From Gammaproteobacteria bacterium 42_54_T18 (lineage in GTDB: Bacteria > Pseudomonadota > Gammaproteobacteria > Pseudomonadales > Ketobacteraceae): DNA of 64,000 nucleotides. The notes beneath the pieces were generated by a model. The model was not told the DNA's origin, did no database searches, and saw only the letters and a list, made by a program, of their open reading frames with translations. A program made the position numbers and the translations under genes. This document shows positions 37,846-46,950 of this stretch, one piece after another (within the stretch, counting starts at the first letter, position 1; each line of letters starts with the position of its first letter). The stretch spans positions 62,001-126,000 of the forward strand of contig MAAL01000078.1 in NCBI GenBank assembly GCA_002163245.1, in the 5' to 3' direction.

Positions 37846-38628
37846 TTACTTCTTCTCTTTCCATACCTGCCAGGGTGACTCCCCTTTAGCATGAAGCTCA
37901 TCGAACTTTTGCTTGTCCTTAAACGTGTCCATACAACTCCAAAAGCCATCAAATTTATAGGCTGCAAGTTGATTATCTTCGATTAAACGACTGAACGGTT
38001 CGTGAACCAGTTCCTCTCCCTCTCGCATGTAATCAAAAATTTCGCGCTTAAAGATAAAATAACCGCCATTAGTAAGAAGCCCTGTATCCGTAGTATCTTG
38101 AATTGAAGTAACGGCAGTCTCATTATCATTTAGATGCAAATAATGGAACGTTTGATTAGGCTGAACACATAACAAACAAGCGGTTTTATCGCTTGCCTTA
38201 AAGAAATCTACCATCTCTGGAAGAGGCAAGTCAGAAAGTCCATCAGCATAGTTTGCAAGAAACATTTCGTCGTCTTCAAGATACTTTTCAACCGCCTTAA
38301 GGCGCTCGCCGATATTTGCGTTTAGCCCGGTATCAGCAAAGGTAATCTTCCAATCCGCTATATCAGTTTTTAATAATTTAGGCGCATCGTTTCCTTCAAG
38401 CACAAAATCATTAGTTACGCACTCATCATAGTTAATAAAGTAGTCTTTAACGACATGAGCGTTATGTCCCAAACACAAGATAAATTCCTTATGACCAAAA
38501 TGCGCATAATACTTCATTAATTGCCAAACCAAGGGGCGATTGCCAATTGGAACCATTGGCTTAGGAATATTCTCTGAATATTCTCTTAGCCGCATACCTA
38601 AACCACCACAAAAAATCACTACCTTCAT
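37846..38628 (-). CDS. rfbF: Glucose-1-phosphate cytidylyltransferase-like nucleotidyltransferase
   Basis: A 260-residue sugar-nucleotidyltransferase. The N-terminal MKVVIFCGGLGMRLREYS with PKPMVPIGNRPL is the activated-site motif, and LCLGHNAHVVKDYFINY with FADTGLNANIGERLK is typical of the RfbF/DdhA subfamily that makes CDP-glucose. It is the last gene of a minus-strand run with the SAF-type dehydrogenase, an rfbC-like epimerase and an SDR protein, a set found in deoxy- or branched-sugar pathways. No CDP-glucose 4,6-dehydratase is visible in the window. A GAGGTG site precedes the ATG. Confidence 0.85.
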   Translation of the reverse strand: MKVVIFCGGLGMRLREYSENIPKPMVPIGNRPLVWQLMKYYAHFGHKEFILCLGHNAHVVKDYFINYDECVTNDFVLEGNDAPKLLKTDIADWKITFADTGLNANIGERLKAVEKYLEDDEMFLANYADGLSDLPLPEMVDFFKASDKTACLLCVQPNQTFHYLHLNDNETAVTSIQDTTDTGLLTNGGYFIFKREIFDYMREGEELVHEPFSRLIEDNQLAAYKFDGFWSCMDTFKDKQKFDELHAKGESPWQVWKEKK

Positions 38629-38684
38629 AATATCACCTCAGCCAAGTAGAGATTCCACTTGGCTACATTGTTAGAATTAATGAG

Positions 38685-39971
38685 TTATACAGGAAAAACT
38701 TCGTTAGTTTCTGCACGTAACTTATCAATAATGCGCCCCTCAGGGAGTTTTACATCGTCATAAGTAATCGGTGTATCGATCGCCACATCTCGAGTCAAAA
38801 CACAATCACCAGACAGCCCCATAGGCAATAAATTCTCTTTGCGACATGTATCGTAATTATCGATCAAGGTATAAGCCGTAAAGCCTCCGATTCCATCAAG
38901 AGTTTCCCCAGCTTTTAGGTTTCTTTTTGCAACAGTAATGGCATCTGCGTAAGGCTTACCAAAAGGGGTTACTGCAGCATCACCACACAACACTGCTCGA
39001 GATACTGTAATTGGGATTTCTAACTGAGGTAAATGGAACGGAGTATAGAACACGTAAAACGGGCCCTCTCCCATCTTAAGGTATTTTAAATACTCTTGCT
39101 TCATTGGTTGCTCAGTGTGCCCAACAACAAATGCACCCGTGTAAGGAGACGCACCTAACAAGAAATCAACGATACCTTTTCCTGGTGTAAATGCATCCTT
39201 TGGAAAGTGCTCTAAACAGGTGCGCACATCATCACAGGCAGGCCCATGCATTCCCCTTTTTCCAACACCAAACCCTGAAGCATTGGCCAAGCATGCAAGC
39301 TCCATAGAGAGCTTGGTTCCATCAACAAACGAGGTCATCATATGTGGTTTTTGATTGTTTGCTTCGGCAAATTCACGTTGTGTTTCTGGTGTGCGATGCA
39401 CATCATAAAAACCTTTCAGGTTACCGGCCCCAACAACTTCCAGCCCCATAGTGGTAACATGCCTACTTAAGTTTCTAGCCACGCCGGGCTCATCACCATC
39501 AGTATTCGTATAAATAACACCCTGCTTGTCAGCATAAGTTTTCAGAATTGGGCCTACGGTAGCATCCATTTCACAATTGAGCACAACCGTGTGCTTACCT
39601 GCTTTAATTGAATTAAATGCAGCCCAAGCGCCATACTCGACCTCACCTGTGGTTTCAATAATGGCATCTATGCTTTCTGACTGAAATAGGACCTCAGCGC
39701 TATCGGTTACTGCATAACCTCGCGCTTTAATAACATCCTCTAATGCATTACTAGACTTTACTTCCTTAACATTATCAACTCCGGCAAGATTAAAAACATT
39801 GACCGCATTGGATACTGTTCTATTGGCTATTGCCACTAAATGCATCCCAGGAAAAGAACTAATGATTTGAGACGCTATATGCTTTGCACTATACCCTGCA
39901 CCGATCATTCCAACACGAATAGGTCTATCTTCCGCAATTCGTTTTGCTATTTCTGTATCTACAATAATCAT
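38685..39971 (-). CDS. NAD(P)-dependent dehydrogenase with C-terminal SAF-like domain
   Basis: A 428-residue protein with an N-terminal Rossmann fold (RVGMIGAGYSAKHIASQI, residues about 18-35) related to homoserine dehydrogenases, a middle domain with NCEMDATVGPILKTYAD and TNTDGDEPGVARNL, and a C-terminal SAF-like part (AKRNLKAGETLDGIGG, LPMGLSGDCVLTRDV). Proteins of this family sit in polysaccharide clusters beside sugar nucleotidyltransferases and epimerases, as here. The reaction is not known to me; oxidation or reduction of a nucleotide sugar is inferred. An AAGGAG site precedes the ATG at normal spacing. Confidence 0.78.
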   Translation of the reverse strand: MIIVDTEIAKRIAEDRPIRVGMIGAGYSAKHIASQIISSFPGMHLVAIANRTVSNAVNVFNLAGVDNVKEVKSSNALEDVIKARGYAVTDSAEVLFQSESIDAIIETTGEVEYGAWAAFNSIKAGKHTVVLNCEMDATVGPILKTYADKQGVIYTNTDGDEPGVARNLSRHVTTMGLEVVGAGNLKGFYDVHRTPETQREFAEANNQKPHMMTSFVDGTKLSMELACLANASGFGVGKRGMHGPACDDVRTCLEHFPKDAFTPGKGIVDFLLGASPYTGAFVVGHTEQPMKQEYLKYLKMGEGPFYVFYTPFHLPQLEIPITVSRAVLCGDAAVTPFGKPYADAITVAKRNLKAGETLDGIGGFTAYTLIDNYDTCRKENLLPMGLSGDCVLTRDVAIDTPITYDDVKLPEGRIIDKLRAETNEVFPV

Positions 39972-40063
39972 AGTAAACCATCTCCTTATAGAGACTCGCT
40001 GTTAATGTTTTTAATATCTACTCTAGTTGAGAGCATTTAATTTACGAAGTATAAAATGAAATA

Positions 40064-40594
40064 CTAACCCTGATAATCCGGCCAAGAAACATCATTTTCT
40101 GACATTGTTGTAATCTCACCAGGCCATTCAATACCAAAAGCAGGGTCATCATGACGCACACCTGTGGCTGACTCGGGGTGATAAAACTCTGTTGCATGAT
40201 AATACATTTCTGTATTGTCTTTTAACGTTAGGTAGCCCGTTGCGCAGCCTTCTGGCACATAAAGCATCGTCGCATTTTCTTCATTAAGCTCCATACCAAA
40301 CCATTGTTTATAGGTTGGTGATTCGGGTCTCAAATCAAGAATAACATCAAACATCGCTCCACGAGAGCATCGAACAATTTTGACTTCCTGATGAGGTGCA
40401 ACCTGATAGTGCAGCCCTCTTAACGTTCCTGCTGACTTACTCACTCCAATATTAGACTGACTAATATTGCCAATAAGCCCGTGATCTTTAAACTCTTTCT
40501 GGCACCACAACCTTCCAAAATACCCCCTATCATCTCCAATTCGATTAACATCGATAATATAGGCACCCTTAATTGGAGCTTCGGTAAATTTCAT
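40064..40594 (-). CDS. rfbC: dTDP-4-dehydrorhamnose 3,5-epimerase-like protein
   Basis: A 176-residue cupin epimerase of the RmlC family. The catalytic histidine is His62 in TLRGLHYQ. Other features are VKIVRCSRGAMFDVILDLR, YVPEGCATGYLTL, the active-site tyrosine region MYYHATEFYHPES and DDPAFGIEWP. Full-length match to RmlC suggests 3- and/or 5-epimerisation of a 4-keto nucleotide sugar. No rmlA, rmlB or rmlD is visible here, and the neighbours point to a CDP-sugar, so the substrate may not be the dTDP one. The name reflects the family. Confidence 0.85.
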   Translation of the reverse strand: MKFTEAPIKGAYIIDVNRIGDDRGYFGRLWCQKEFKDHGLIGNISQSNIGVSKSAGTLRGLHYQVAPHQEVKIVRCSRGAMFDVILDLRPESPTYKQWFGMELNEENATMLYVPEGCATGYLTLKDNTEMYYHATEFYHPESATGVRHDDPAFGIEWPGEITTMSENDVSWPDYQG

Positions 40595-40691
40595 TGTTTT
40601 ATCTCTATATTTTTATAATAAACAGCCCGTTGCCACTACAGCAACAGGCTATAAGGTAAAACCATTTGACTCAGTGAGTCACACAAACAAC

Positions 40692-41720
40692 CTAGAGCTG
40701 CCACCGCAAGTTTGTATCCAGCTTACCTTCTGCGATAAGATTTTCTATGTGAGCAATTCGCTTGTATTTAATACCTTCATACTCGCCCTTTTGAAGCCCA
40801 TACTTAAGATAAGACTGATAGCATTCCTCAACACCCATCTTTGCAGTCCACTTGGTTTTGAACTCTGGGAAAGTAGCATGGATTTTATCAAAGTTTACTC
40901 GATAACAACGAGTGTCTGGACCCGCATCATCAGCGTAACCAATCTTACAATCTGGCACTGTATCCATTACAAATTGAGCCAAATCACGCATTTGATAGTT
41001 TTGTCCGTTATCACCGACATTAACAGCCAAATTATGAATGACGTCTCTAGGAGCTTTTAGTGCGCAAATGTTTGCTTGAGTTATGTCTTCGATATGAACT
41101 AACGGTCGCCATGGCGTACCATCACTTTTCATAAAAATCTCACCCGTTGTATGCGCCCATGCCACCAAATTATTGATAACAAGATCAAAGCGTATTCTAG
41201 GAGATACACCATAAGCTGTAGCATTACGAAGAAAAACAGGGCTAAAGGTGTCAGAAGCCATTGCACGCACATCGCGCTCTACAAGTACTTTTGATTCAGC
41301 ATAAGGAGTCACTGGATTAAAGTCTGCAGTTTCATCTAAAATATCGTCTTCCCCAGCTTTACCGTACATACTGCAAGAGGACGCAAACAAGAAACGACCC
41401 ACACCAACTTCTTTTGCGATTTCGGCTAGACGTACAGATGCCCGATAATTTATATCGAATGTAAGATCTGGATTAATGTTACCTAATGGGTCATTGGAAA
41501 GAGCGGCTAGATGGATTATTGCATCAAAACCTTCCAAGTCTTCTTTTTCAACATCACGAACATCCTTGATAATTGACGGAATTTGGACCGCCTCATCACC
41601 ATAAGTACAGTATCGATATAGGTCAGTATCTAAGCCAACTACGTCAAACCCTTCTTTTAGCAACATCGGAACCATTACCGTTCCAATAAACCCTCTATGC
41701 CCAGTTACAAGAACTCTCAT
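40692..41720 (-). CDS. NAD-dependent epimerase/dehydratase (extended SDR)
   Basis: A 342-residue extended SDR enzyme. The NAD-binding GHRGFIGTVMVPMLLKEGFDVVGLD is at residues 7-31, the catalytic serine region is LFASSCSMYG, and the YxxxK pair lies in TPYAESKVL. IHLAALSNDPLGNI and WRPLVHIEDITQANICAL are also typical. It would act on a nucleotide sugar together with the dehydrogenase, RmlC-like and RfbF-like neighbours. The exact reaction (reduction, epimerisation or dehydration) cannot be told. GGAGG lies just upstream of the ATG. Confidence 0.88.
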   Translation of the reverse strand: MRVLVTGHRGFIGTVMVPMLLKEGFDVVGLDTDLYRYCTYGDEAVQIPSIIKDVRDVEKEDLEGFDAIIHLAALSNDPLGNINPDLTFDINYRASVRLAEIAKEVGVGRFLFASSCSMYGKAGEDDILDETADFNPVTPYAESKVLVERDVRAMASDTFSPVFLRNATAYGVSPRIRFDLVINNLVAWAHTTGEIFMKSDGTPWRPLVHIEDITQANICALKAPRDVIHNLAVNVGDNGQNYQMRDLAQFVMDTVPDCKIGYADDAGPDTRCYRVNFDKIHATFPEFKTKWTAKMGVEECYQSYLKYGLQKGEYEGIKYKRIAHIENLIAEGKLDTNLRWQL

Positions 41721-41733
41721 AATTCCTCCAGCC

Positions 41734-42633
41734 TTATTGTGTTTTATTTAATTTATATTTAACCATGTGATGCAAATCCTGCATCATCTTGCCTTTGCGC
41801 CTATACATTTTTTTGCACAAATAATAGGTCAGCTTTTGCTTATCAGACGCAGAAATCGGGGCACGATAAACTGCCTTAAAGTACTCAAACATTGTTCGCC
41901 ATGTCTGCATCAAAAGCTTTTGTTTCGACGGATCCCAGAAATTCTTTTGCCTCTCTTCATCTGCCCTGTCCCAGCTACTACAATCGGGGTGCATTCTTCT
42001 TGAAAAAAGATAGTCAGGTATCTCACGATATTTTCCATAAAGAGTGAGCTCCGCAATAAGGTTGATATCTGATGCGATATAATTCCCCATTAATGCGGTA
42101 TGCGCCAAGCTATCCCTCCTGACTAGCCCATATAGGATATTACTTAACCCAATATTATCTAGGCACTGAACAAAACGTGCAGCAGCCTGCTGATGTTGTA
42201 AGTCTAGATTATCGTCATAATGATCCAGCAACTTTCCATTTTCATCAATTATTTTTGTCTTACCATACGCAAGAACAGTATCAGGGTGCTCATCTAGAAC
42301 ACTAATACATTTTTCAATTAGGTCTGGCGCGGGCAGATCATCTGCATTAGCCCATCGGAAATATTCGCTTTTACTGGGCTCAAAACAAACTGTATAGTTT
42401 TTTGAAGCGCCAAGATTGATTGGGTTACGAATGTACCGAATCCGGGAGTCTTGTGATGCAAAGTCTTTACAGATTTGCTCTGTTTTGTCTGTAGACGCGT
42501 TATCGGCAATAATTAACTCAAAATCCTCGTACGTTTGAGCCAAGGTTGCCGTAAGGGTTTCCTCTAGGTATCGCTCACCGTTATATACCGGCATGCCTAT
42601 TCCAACACGCGGTATCACGACAGAATTACTCAT
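41734..42633 (-). CDS. Glycosyltransferase, GT2 family
   Basis: A 299-residue GT-A glycosyltransferase. The N-terminal VGIGMPVYNGERYLEETL is followed by ELIIADNASTDKTEQIC and NLGASKNYT. RWANADDLPAPDLIEKC contains the metal-binding Asp pair. The C-terminal third is basic and helical (LCKKMYRRKGKMMQDLHHMV), suggesting peripheral membrane binding. It is the first gene of the minus-strand nucleotide-sugar run, 13 bases before the SDR gene, and has a good AAGGA ribosome-binding site. It may use the sugar made by that run. Confidence 0.9.
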   Translation of the reverse strand: MSNSVVIPRVGIGMPVYNGERYLEETLTATLAQTYEDFELIIADNASTDKTEQICKDFASQDSRIRYIRNPINLGASKNYTVCFEPSKSEYFRWANADDLPAPDLIEKCISVLDEHPDTVLAYGKTKIIDENGKLLDHYDDNLDLQHQQAAARFVQCLDNIGLSNILYGLVRRDSLAHTALMGNYIASDINLIAELTLYGKYREIPDYLFSRRMHPDCSSWDRADEERQKNFWDPSKQKLLMQTWRTMFEYFKAVYRAPISASDKQKLTYYLCKKMYRRKGKMMQDLHHMVKYKLNKTQ

Positions 42634-42995
42634 GGATTTTTTCCTTTTGAATCTCAGTTAGCTCAGTATTTAATCTAACTGTAGCTCCACTATTTATTAT
42701 AGCTTGCTAATAAAATATGGGGCGACATCCGCCTGAAAGCCCAAATAAATTTAGAGCCGGACTTTACCACATTTATCACCACCTGACCTCAGTGAAAAGG
42801 CCTATTCGGCAGTTAATATTCCGTGAAAATTCACAAAACTACTTGTATATCAACACCTCAGGAAAACCACTTACATAACCAAGAGGCTCCTTAATGGTCG
42901 ATATCTATGTTCATAGTTGATTTTATTGTAATATTTATTAATATCGCTGTCACATATACTGACAAACCACCATTGACCACTAATTAAGGCTATAT
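42634..42995. promoter_or_regulatory. Divergent AT-rich intergenic region
   Basis: A 362-base gap between the minus-strand GT2 and the plus-strand PIG-L gene, so it should hold a promoter for each. I see no convincing open frame, no RNA gene and no sigma-54 element. A very AT-rich stretch lies around 42914-42950, likely near the PIG-L promoter. Confidence 0.4.
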
Positions 42996-43649
42996 ATGAT
43001 AAGCATGAAAACACTGTTGGGCGATGGACATCCCCTTAAAATACTGGCACTTGGCGCACATTGCGATGATATTGAAATAGGCTGTGGTGGCTCAATCCTA
43101 AGCTTAATCGAGAACTACAATATCGAATCCATACATTGGGTAGTTTTTAGCTCCAATGACATTCGCAAAATTGAGGCACTACAAAGTGCTGAAAGCTTTC
43201 TATCCGGTGTTAAAAACACAAAAATAATCATAAAGGATTTCAGAAATGGTTACTTTCCGTACATAGGAGCAGACATAAAAGACTATTTTGAAACCATTAA
43301 AAATGACTTTGAACCAAACTTAATACTGACGCACTATAGAAATGACCGACACCAAGACCACAGAACAATATCTGATCTGACCTGGAATACCTTTCGAAAC
43401 CACCTTATTTTCGAGTATGAAATCCCAAAATATGACGGGGACATTAGCAATCCCAACTTTTTTATTAATGTCAGCAAAAAGAATAAAAACTTAAAAATAG
43501 AAACCCTCCTTAAGCACTTCCCAAGTCAAGCTAACAAGCAATGGTTCACTCAAGAGACATTCGAGGCCATTATGCGACTAAGGGGAATTGAGTCAAACGC
43601 CCCTGAAAGTTACGCAGAGGCATTTTACGCTAGAAAATTAGCAATATAG
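42996..43649 (+). CDS. PIG-L family deacetylase
   Basis: A 217-residue LmbE/PIG-L zinc deacetylase. The metal motif AHCDDIEIGCGG (His22, Asp24/Asp25) is at residues 21-32 and the third ligand region is in HYRNDRHQDHRT. Such enzymes remove N-acetyl groups from amino sugars or related amides. There is no signal peptide, so it should act in the cytoplasm, perhaps on a nucleotide- or lipid-linked sugar. It is a lone plus-strand gene between two minus-strand groups; the flippase gene converges on it with only six bases between. Confidence 0.9.
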   Translation: MISMKTLLGDGHPLKILALGAHCDDIEIGCGGSILSLIENYNIESIHWVVFSSNDIRKIEALQSAESFLSGVKNTKIIIKDFRNGYFPYIGADIKDYFETIKNDFEPNLILTHYRNDRHQDHRTISDLTWNTFRNHLIFEYEIPKYDGDISNPNFFINVSKKNKNLKIETLLKHFPSQANKQWFTQETFEAIMRLRGIESNAPESYAEAFYARKLAI

Positions 43650-43655
43650 CGACTC

Positions 43656-45131
43656 TTAGACTCTCTTTAGTTTGGCCCTCAATATATTGAGGGCACTTTT
43701 TTCAAGCCCATCCTTTTTGCCCGTTATCAACCAAACAACCCCTACCGACATGATATAACTTGTAGCGCCAGATAAAACCGCAAGCACTAAGTCCAAAACA
43801 ACACTATCAAATGTGAAAGTATCAATAACCAAACTCACAGTAGCAGCCATTATCAATGTTGAAATTAGGGGCTTTATATAAAGCCCTATTTGTTCACGCA
43901 AAGGGATTTTTAAGACTACCCTTAAAACGGCATTAGACACGAAAAACATAATAATAGATGTCATCAAAAAGCTTTGTGCAGCTCCAACAACGCCACTTTC
44001 ATTAACAAAATAAACAATAGCCCCGATGAATACTACAGCCCGGACAAGCAACTCAGCTGTAGCAATCCGAGGCTTCCCAAGTGAAAAATACACATAATTA
44101 GAATTGGATTTCAATGCATTTATCGCGCCTCCTAACGCCAAATAAGTGACAGGTTCAATCGCCTCCGCCCACTGATCGCCCAGCATGATAGGTACAATAT
44201 AAGGGGACACAAGCGCTACACCAACCCCTAACGGCATAACAATAAGCGAAATAGCTCGTATTGAATCTTTATAAAGCTTCTGTAATTTGAGCAAGTCACT
44301 AGCAACTTTCGCATAACCTGGATAAATAGCTCTATTAAGATTGGCAATAATCTCAGAAGTTGCCATTTTGCCAATTTCTGCGGATAAGTTAAAAATTGCT
44401 GCTGCGTGAGGACTTATTATCTTTCCAAGTATAAGCTCCGGTGACTTAGTGTTTAAAAAAGTCAGCATGTTATTGGCCATTAGCCATTTAGAAAACCCAA
44501 ATAACTCCTTGCCTCTCTTAAAGCTAAAGGTGGGCCTAAAAGAATGCATAATAAAGGAGTTTGCAACCTCCAGAGCCTTTAAAACAACATTTCCAACGAC
44601 TAAAGCCCAAAAGTTCTTAAAGTAGATTGCCAACCCGATAGTCACAAAAAAACTAATAAACTTAGGAATTATGTGCAATTTAAACTCTTTGTCAAAAGTC
44701 ATATTCTTCTGGAAATCAACAATGCCGGTATTTTTTACTCCATTAAGAAGAAAAAGCAGAGATATAACTACAGCAACGTAGGCAATATCTGGGTTTTTGT
44801 AAAAATCACCAATAAATGAAGAAAAGAGCGCTAACAGAACGGCTGCAAGTACACCAAACAACATATTGAAGGTCCATGCAGTGTTATAATGATCCGCCGA
44901 TGGGTTTTTATGTTGAACTATGACTGTTTCAAAACCAAATTTAGAGAAGGCATTAATTAGAGCAAATATTGACATCGCTATTGCCGCAACTCCGAAGTCC
45001 TCTGGAGCTAATAATCTAGCTAAAATCACTGTACTTATTAAACCAATAAAACGATAGGCTAACCTCAAAAGAGTCACCCATATGGCTCCTACAGCAATTG
45101 CTTTTTTAAGATTTTTTTCCTCTTTTGACAC
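43656..45131 (-). CDS. Wzx-like polysaccharide flippase (MOP/PST family)
   Basis: A 491-residue membrane protein with about twelve to fourteen hydrophobic helices. GAIWVTLLRLAYRFIGLISTVILARLLAPEDFG is typical of the N-terminus of the polysaccharide transporter (WzxC-like) family; FGFETVIVQHKNPSADHYNTAWTFN also fits. It would move lipid-linked repeat units across the inner membrane. The open frame reaches a TTG at 45197, but no ribosome-binding site serves it; the GTG at 45131 has GGAAA seven bases upstream and gives MSKEEKNLKKAIAVGAIW, so I use that. It lies between the PIG-L gene and a long control region. Confidence 0.88.
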   Translation of the reverse strand: MSKEEKNLKKAIAVGAIWVTLLRLAYRFIGLISTVILARLLAPEDFGVAAIAMSIFALINAFSKFGFETVIVQHKNPSADHYNTAWTFNMLFGVLAAVLLALFSSFIGDFYKNPDIAYVAVVISLLFLLNGVKNTGIVDFQKNMTFDKEFKLHIIPKFISFFVTIGLAIYFKNFWALVVGNVVLKALEVANSFIMHSFRPTFSFKRGKELFGFSKWLMANNMLTFLNTKSPELILGKIISPHAAAIFNLSAEIGKMATSEIIANLNRAIYPGYAKVASDLLKLQKLYKDSIRAISLIVMPLGVGVALVSPYIVPIMLGDQWAEAIEPVTYLALGGAINALKSNSNYVYFSLGKPRIATAELLVRAVVFIGAIVYFVNESGVVGAAQSFLMTSIIMFFVSNAVLRVVLKIPLREQIGLYIKPLISTLIMAATVSLVIDTFTFDSVVLDLVLAVLSGATSYIMSVGVVWLITGKKDGLEKSALNILRAKLKRV

Positions 45132-45742
45132 CTGAAAATTTCCATTCAAATTCAACGACCATAAATAATGATCCAAAACAGGCAGAGCGTCCATCAAACG
45201 TGGCTGTACTCAGTACCAGCGATTTAAGTAGCCTATTGTATGAATGAGTTTAAGGAATGCCAGTAAAATAAATTTAATGTCAAAAAATGTTTATATTCAT
45301 TCAGTTTTAACGAATATCACCCGTTAATGTCAAAAAAACGCCTACATATTTAGATGTTTTCTGTTCAATTTGTGACGTATTTTTTCATATCAATTAACCC
45401 TTAGTTTATACTAATTATTAAATCGATCAGTTATGTATGAGCCATCTATTCTGCCTGAGCAACTAAGAACGAAATGTAGATTAGTTAGATCAGATTATTG
45501 TTAACAGAGTCGCGGTTTGTAGGGACTGGTGCAGCATATAAACCAGTAATACGCTAGAATAAAACAATCCTATACATTAATCGAAAGACCTAAAGATATT
45601 TAGATTACAGGGATTAGCTTGGAAACAAGCTGATGATTACTTAGAACTAGCAAAGAATAGCATTGCTATTTTATGTTGGAATCTATCAGTTGAATAGCTG
45701 AGTAAAATTCGCCCTGTGCATGTATTCAGCGAGGAGTCACAA
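45132..45742. promoter_or_regulatory. 611-base intergenic region with repeats and hairpins upstream of an exported protein
   Basis: This gap separates two divergent genes. TTAATGTCAAAAAA occurs twice about 50 bases apart (near 45275 and 45325). Three small hairpins follow on the plus strand: ACTGGT/ACCAGT (45525-45547), AGCTTG-GAAA-CAAGCT (45616-45631) and AATAGC-ATT-GCTATT (45656-45670, then TTTATG). AGGGACTGGTGCAGCAT at 45521-45537 has the GG-GC spacing of a sigma-54 promoter but matches the consensus poorly. No protein gene of convincing quality is seen. A long structured leader is possible; I could not match a known riboswitch. Confidence 0.45.
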
Positions 45743-46885
45743 ATGAAAGTTGCTAGAAGAGAGAAAAACCAGAACATCCGTTTCTTACCTCCAATGTTGG
45801 GAGCGCTTTACATATCGATATTCAGCGGTTTCGCAACAGCGGAGCCCTTTGCTGATTACGATACGGACTGGCAGCACAACTCGGTGGACAAAAGGCTGGA
45901 GCACACGGCGTCTACAATTTGGACCACTCTAGCAGGAGGCCATGCTGTACAAGAAATAAGCCTAGCCCCTAACGCTGGGGCCAAAGGGGCGGCAGCAAAA
46001 ATTGATGTTACAGAATATGGTGATGATGGACTTTTCAAAATATACTTTGCGTACGATGAAGATCGCTACACAACACTAAGTGCTCCCGTTGGCCAAAATA
46101 GAATGGTCCTATATGTAACAATACCTTCAGCTGGCGAAGGAAACGAGCACACATTCCATATTGGCACCTATTCCAAAGATCCAGCAACGGCGCATACCAC
46201 ATCAAACGTAGGTAATCATTGGTATCACTATTATGAACTAAGAGGTACCAATGAAAACTACTGGACAAAGATGTACATGGACACACATCCCCAACATGAA
46301 GTAAGTTCTAAGGTTCCACCAGAGGAAAACCCTACCTCTCCCTCTGGTTTTAATTATTTTGATGGTCTATCAAGACTATACTTGCAAATGCGGTACTCGG
46401 CATTTCAATCAAATTGGCCAGGCCCTTACACTATGTATGTTGATGAAGTTGAGTTTTATGACGAGACTCGAACTGAAAACGAATACAGCATCAACAGTGT
46501 TGCAATAACCTACCGGGGGGCCGGAGAGTTCGACATCGACTGGAGTTCATTTAGCCTGTACGACATACACAACGAGACATATGAAGTCAAATATTCCAGC
46601 AACCCCATTAACACCACGGCTGATTATGACAACGCTCAATTATTACCTGGCACTCCGGCTGGCGGCTGGGGGCTTGATAACGTTGGTCACCATGACAACC
46701 ACTACAGAGCTAACTTTACAATTGCAGGGTTAGATGAGTCTAAAACAATTTACTTTGCTATAAAGGATCTTTACGCAGATCATCCAAAAGAATTAAAGCG
46801 TGTAGATTATCTCGTAGGCGGTAGCGGAGATTCCAAACCAAAAGCTCCAGCAGGGCTAAAAGTTAGTATGGCTACTGCCAAGTAG
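45743..46885 (+). CDS. Exported protein of unknown function, beta-rich
   Basis: A 380-residue protein with a long basic N-terminus and a hydrophobic signal segment ending near residue 33 (FSGFATA). The ATG at 45743 has GAGGAG eight bases upstream, so I prefer it to the GTG at 45716. Residues about 35-240 contain strands and aromatic residues as in carbohydrate-binding beta-sandwich domains (YTMYVDEVEFYDET), followed by a Fn3-like part (about 245-365). The last residues, KPKAPAGLKVSMATAK, look like the beginning of another Fn3 domain that stops short. No sorting tail or lipobox. I do not recognise the family; surface or matrix role is inferred from context. Confidence 0.7.
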   Translation: MKVARREKNQNIRFLPPMLGALYISIFSGFATAEPFADYDTDWQHNSVDKRLEHTASTIWTTLAGGHAVQEISLAPNAGAKGAAAKIDVTEYGDDGLFKIYFAYDEDRYTTLSAPVGQNRMVLYVTIPSAGEGNEHTFHIGTYSKDPATAHTTSNVGNHWYHYYELRGTNENYWTKMYMDTHPQHEVSSKVPPEENPTSPSGFNYFDGLSRLYLQMRYSAFQSNWPGPYTMYVDEVEFYDETRTENEYSINSVAITYRGAGEFDIDWSSFSLYDIHNETYEVKYSSNPINTTADYDNAQLLPGTPAGGWGLDNVGHHDNHYRANFTIAGLDESKTIYFAIKDLYADHPKELKRVDYLVGGSGDSKPKAPAGLKVSMATAK

Positions 46886-46907
46886 GCAAGTGACAACCCA
46901 TGATATC

Positions 46908-46950
46908 AAGGCGGTTTAGATAAATTTCTATTCCGCCTTTGTTTTTATTT
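46908..46950 (+). terminator. Intrinsic terminator after the exported-protein gene
   Basis: AAGGCGG (46908-46914) pairs with CCGCCTT (46933-46939), with further AT pairing in the loop, followed by TGTTTTTATTT. It stands between converging genes and serves the plus-strand gene. Confidence 0.8.

Noticed and set aside
45601-45680. Possible c-di-GMP-I (GEMM) riboswitch, because of a GAAA-capped hairpin
   Set aside because: The conserved GCACAGGGCAAACC and GACGCAAAGCC segments are missing.
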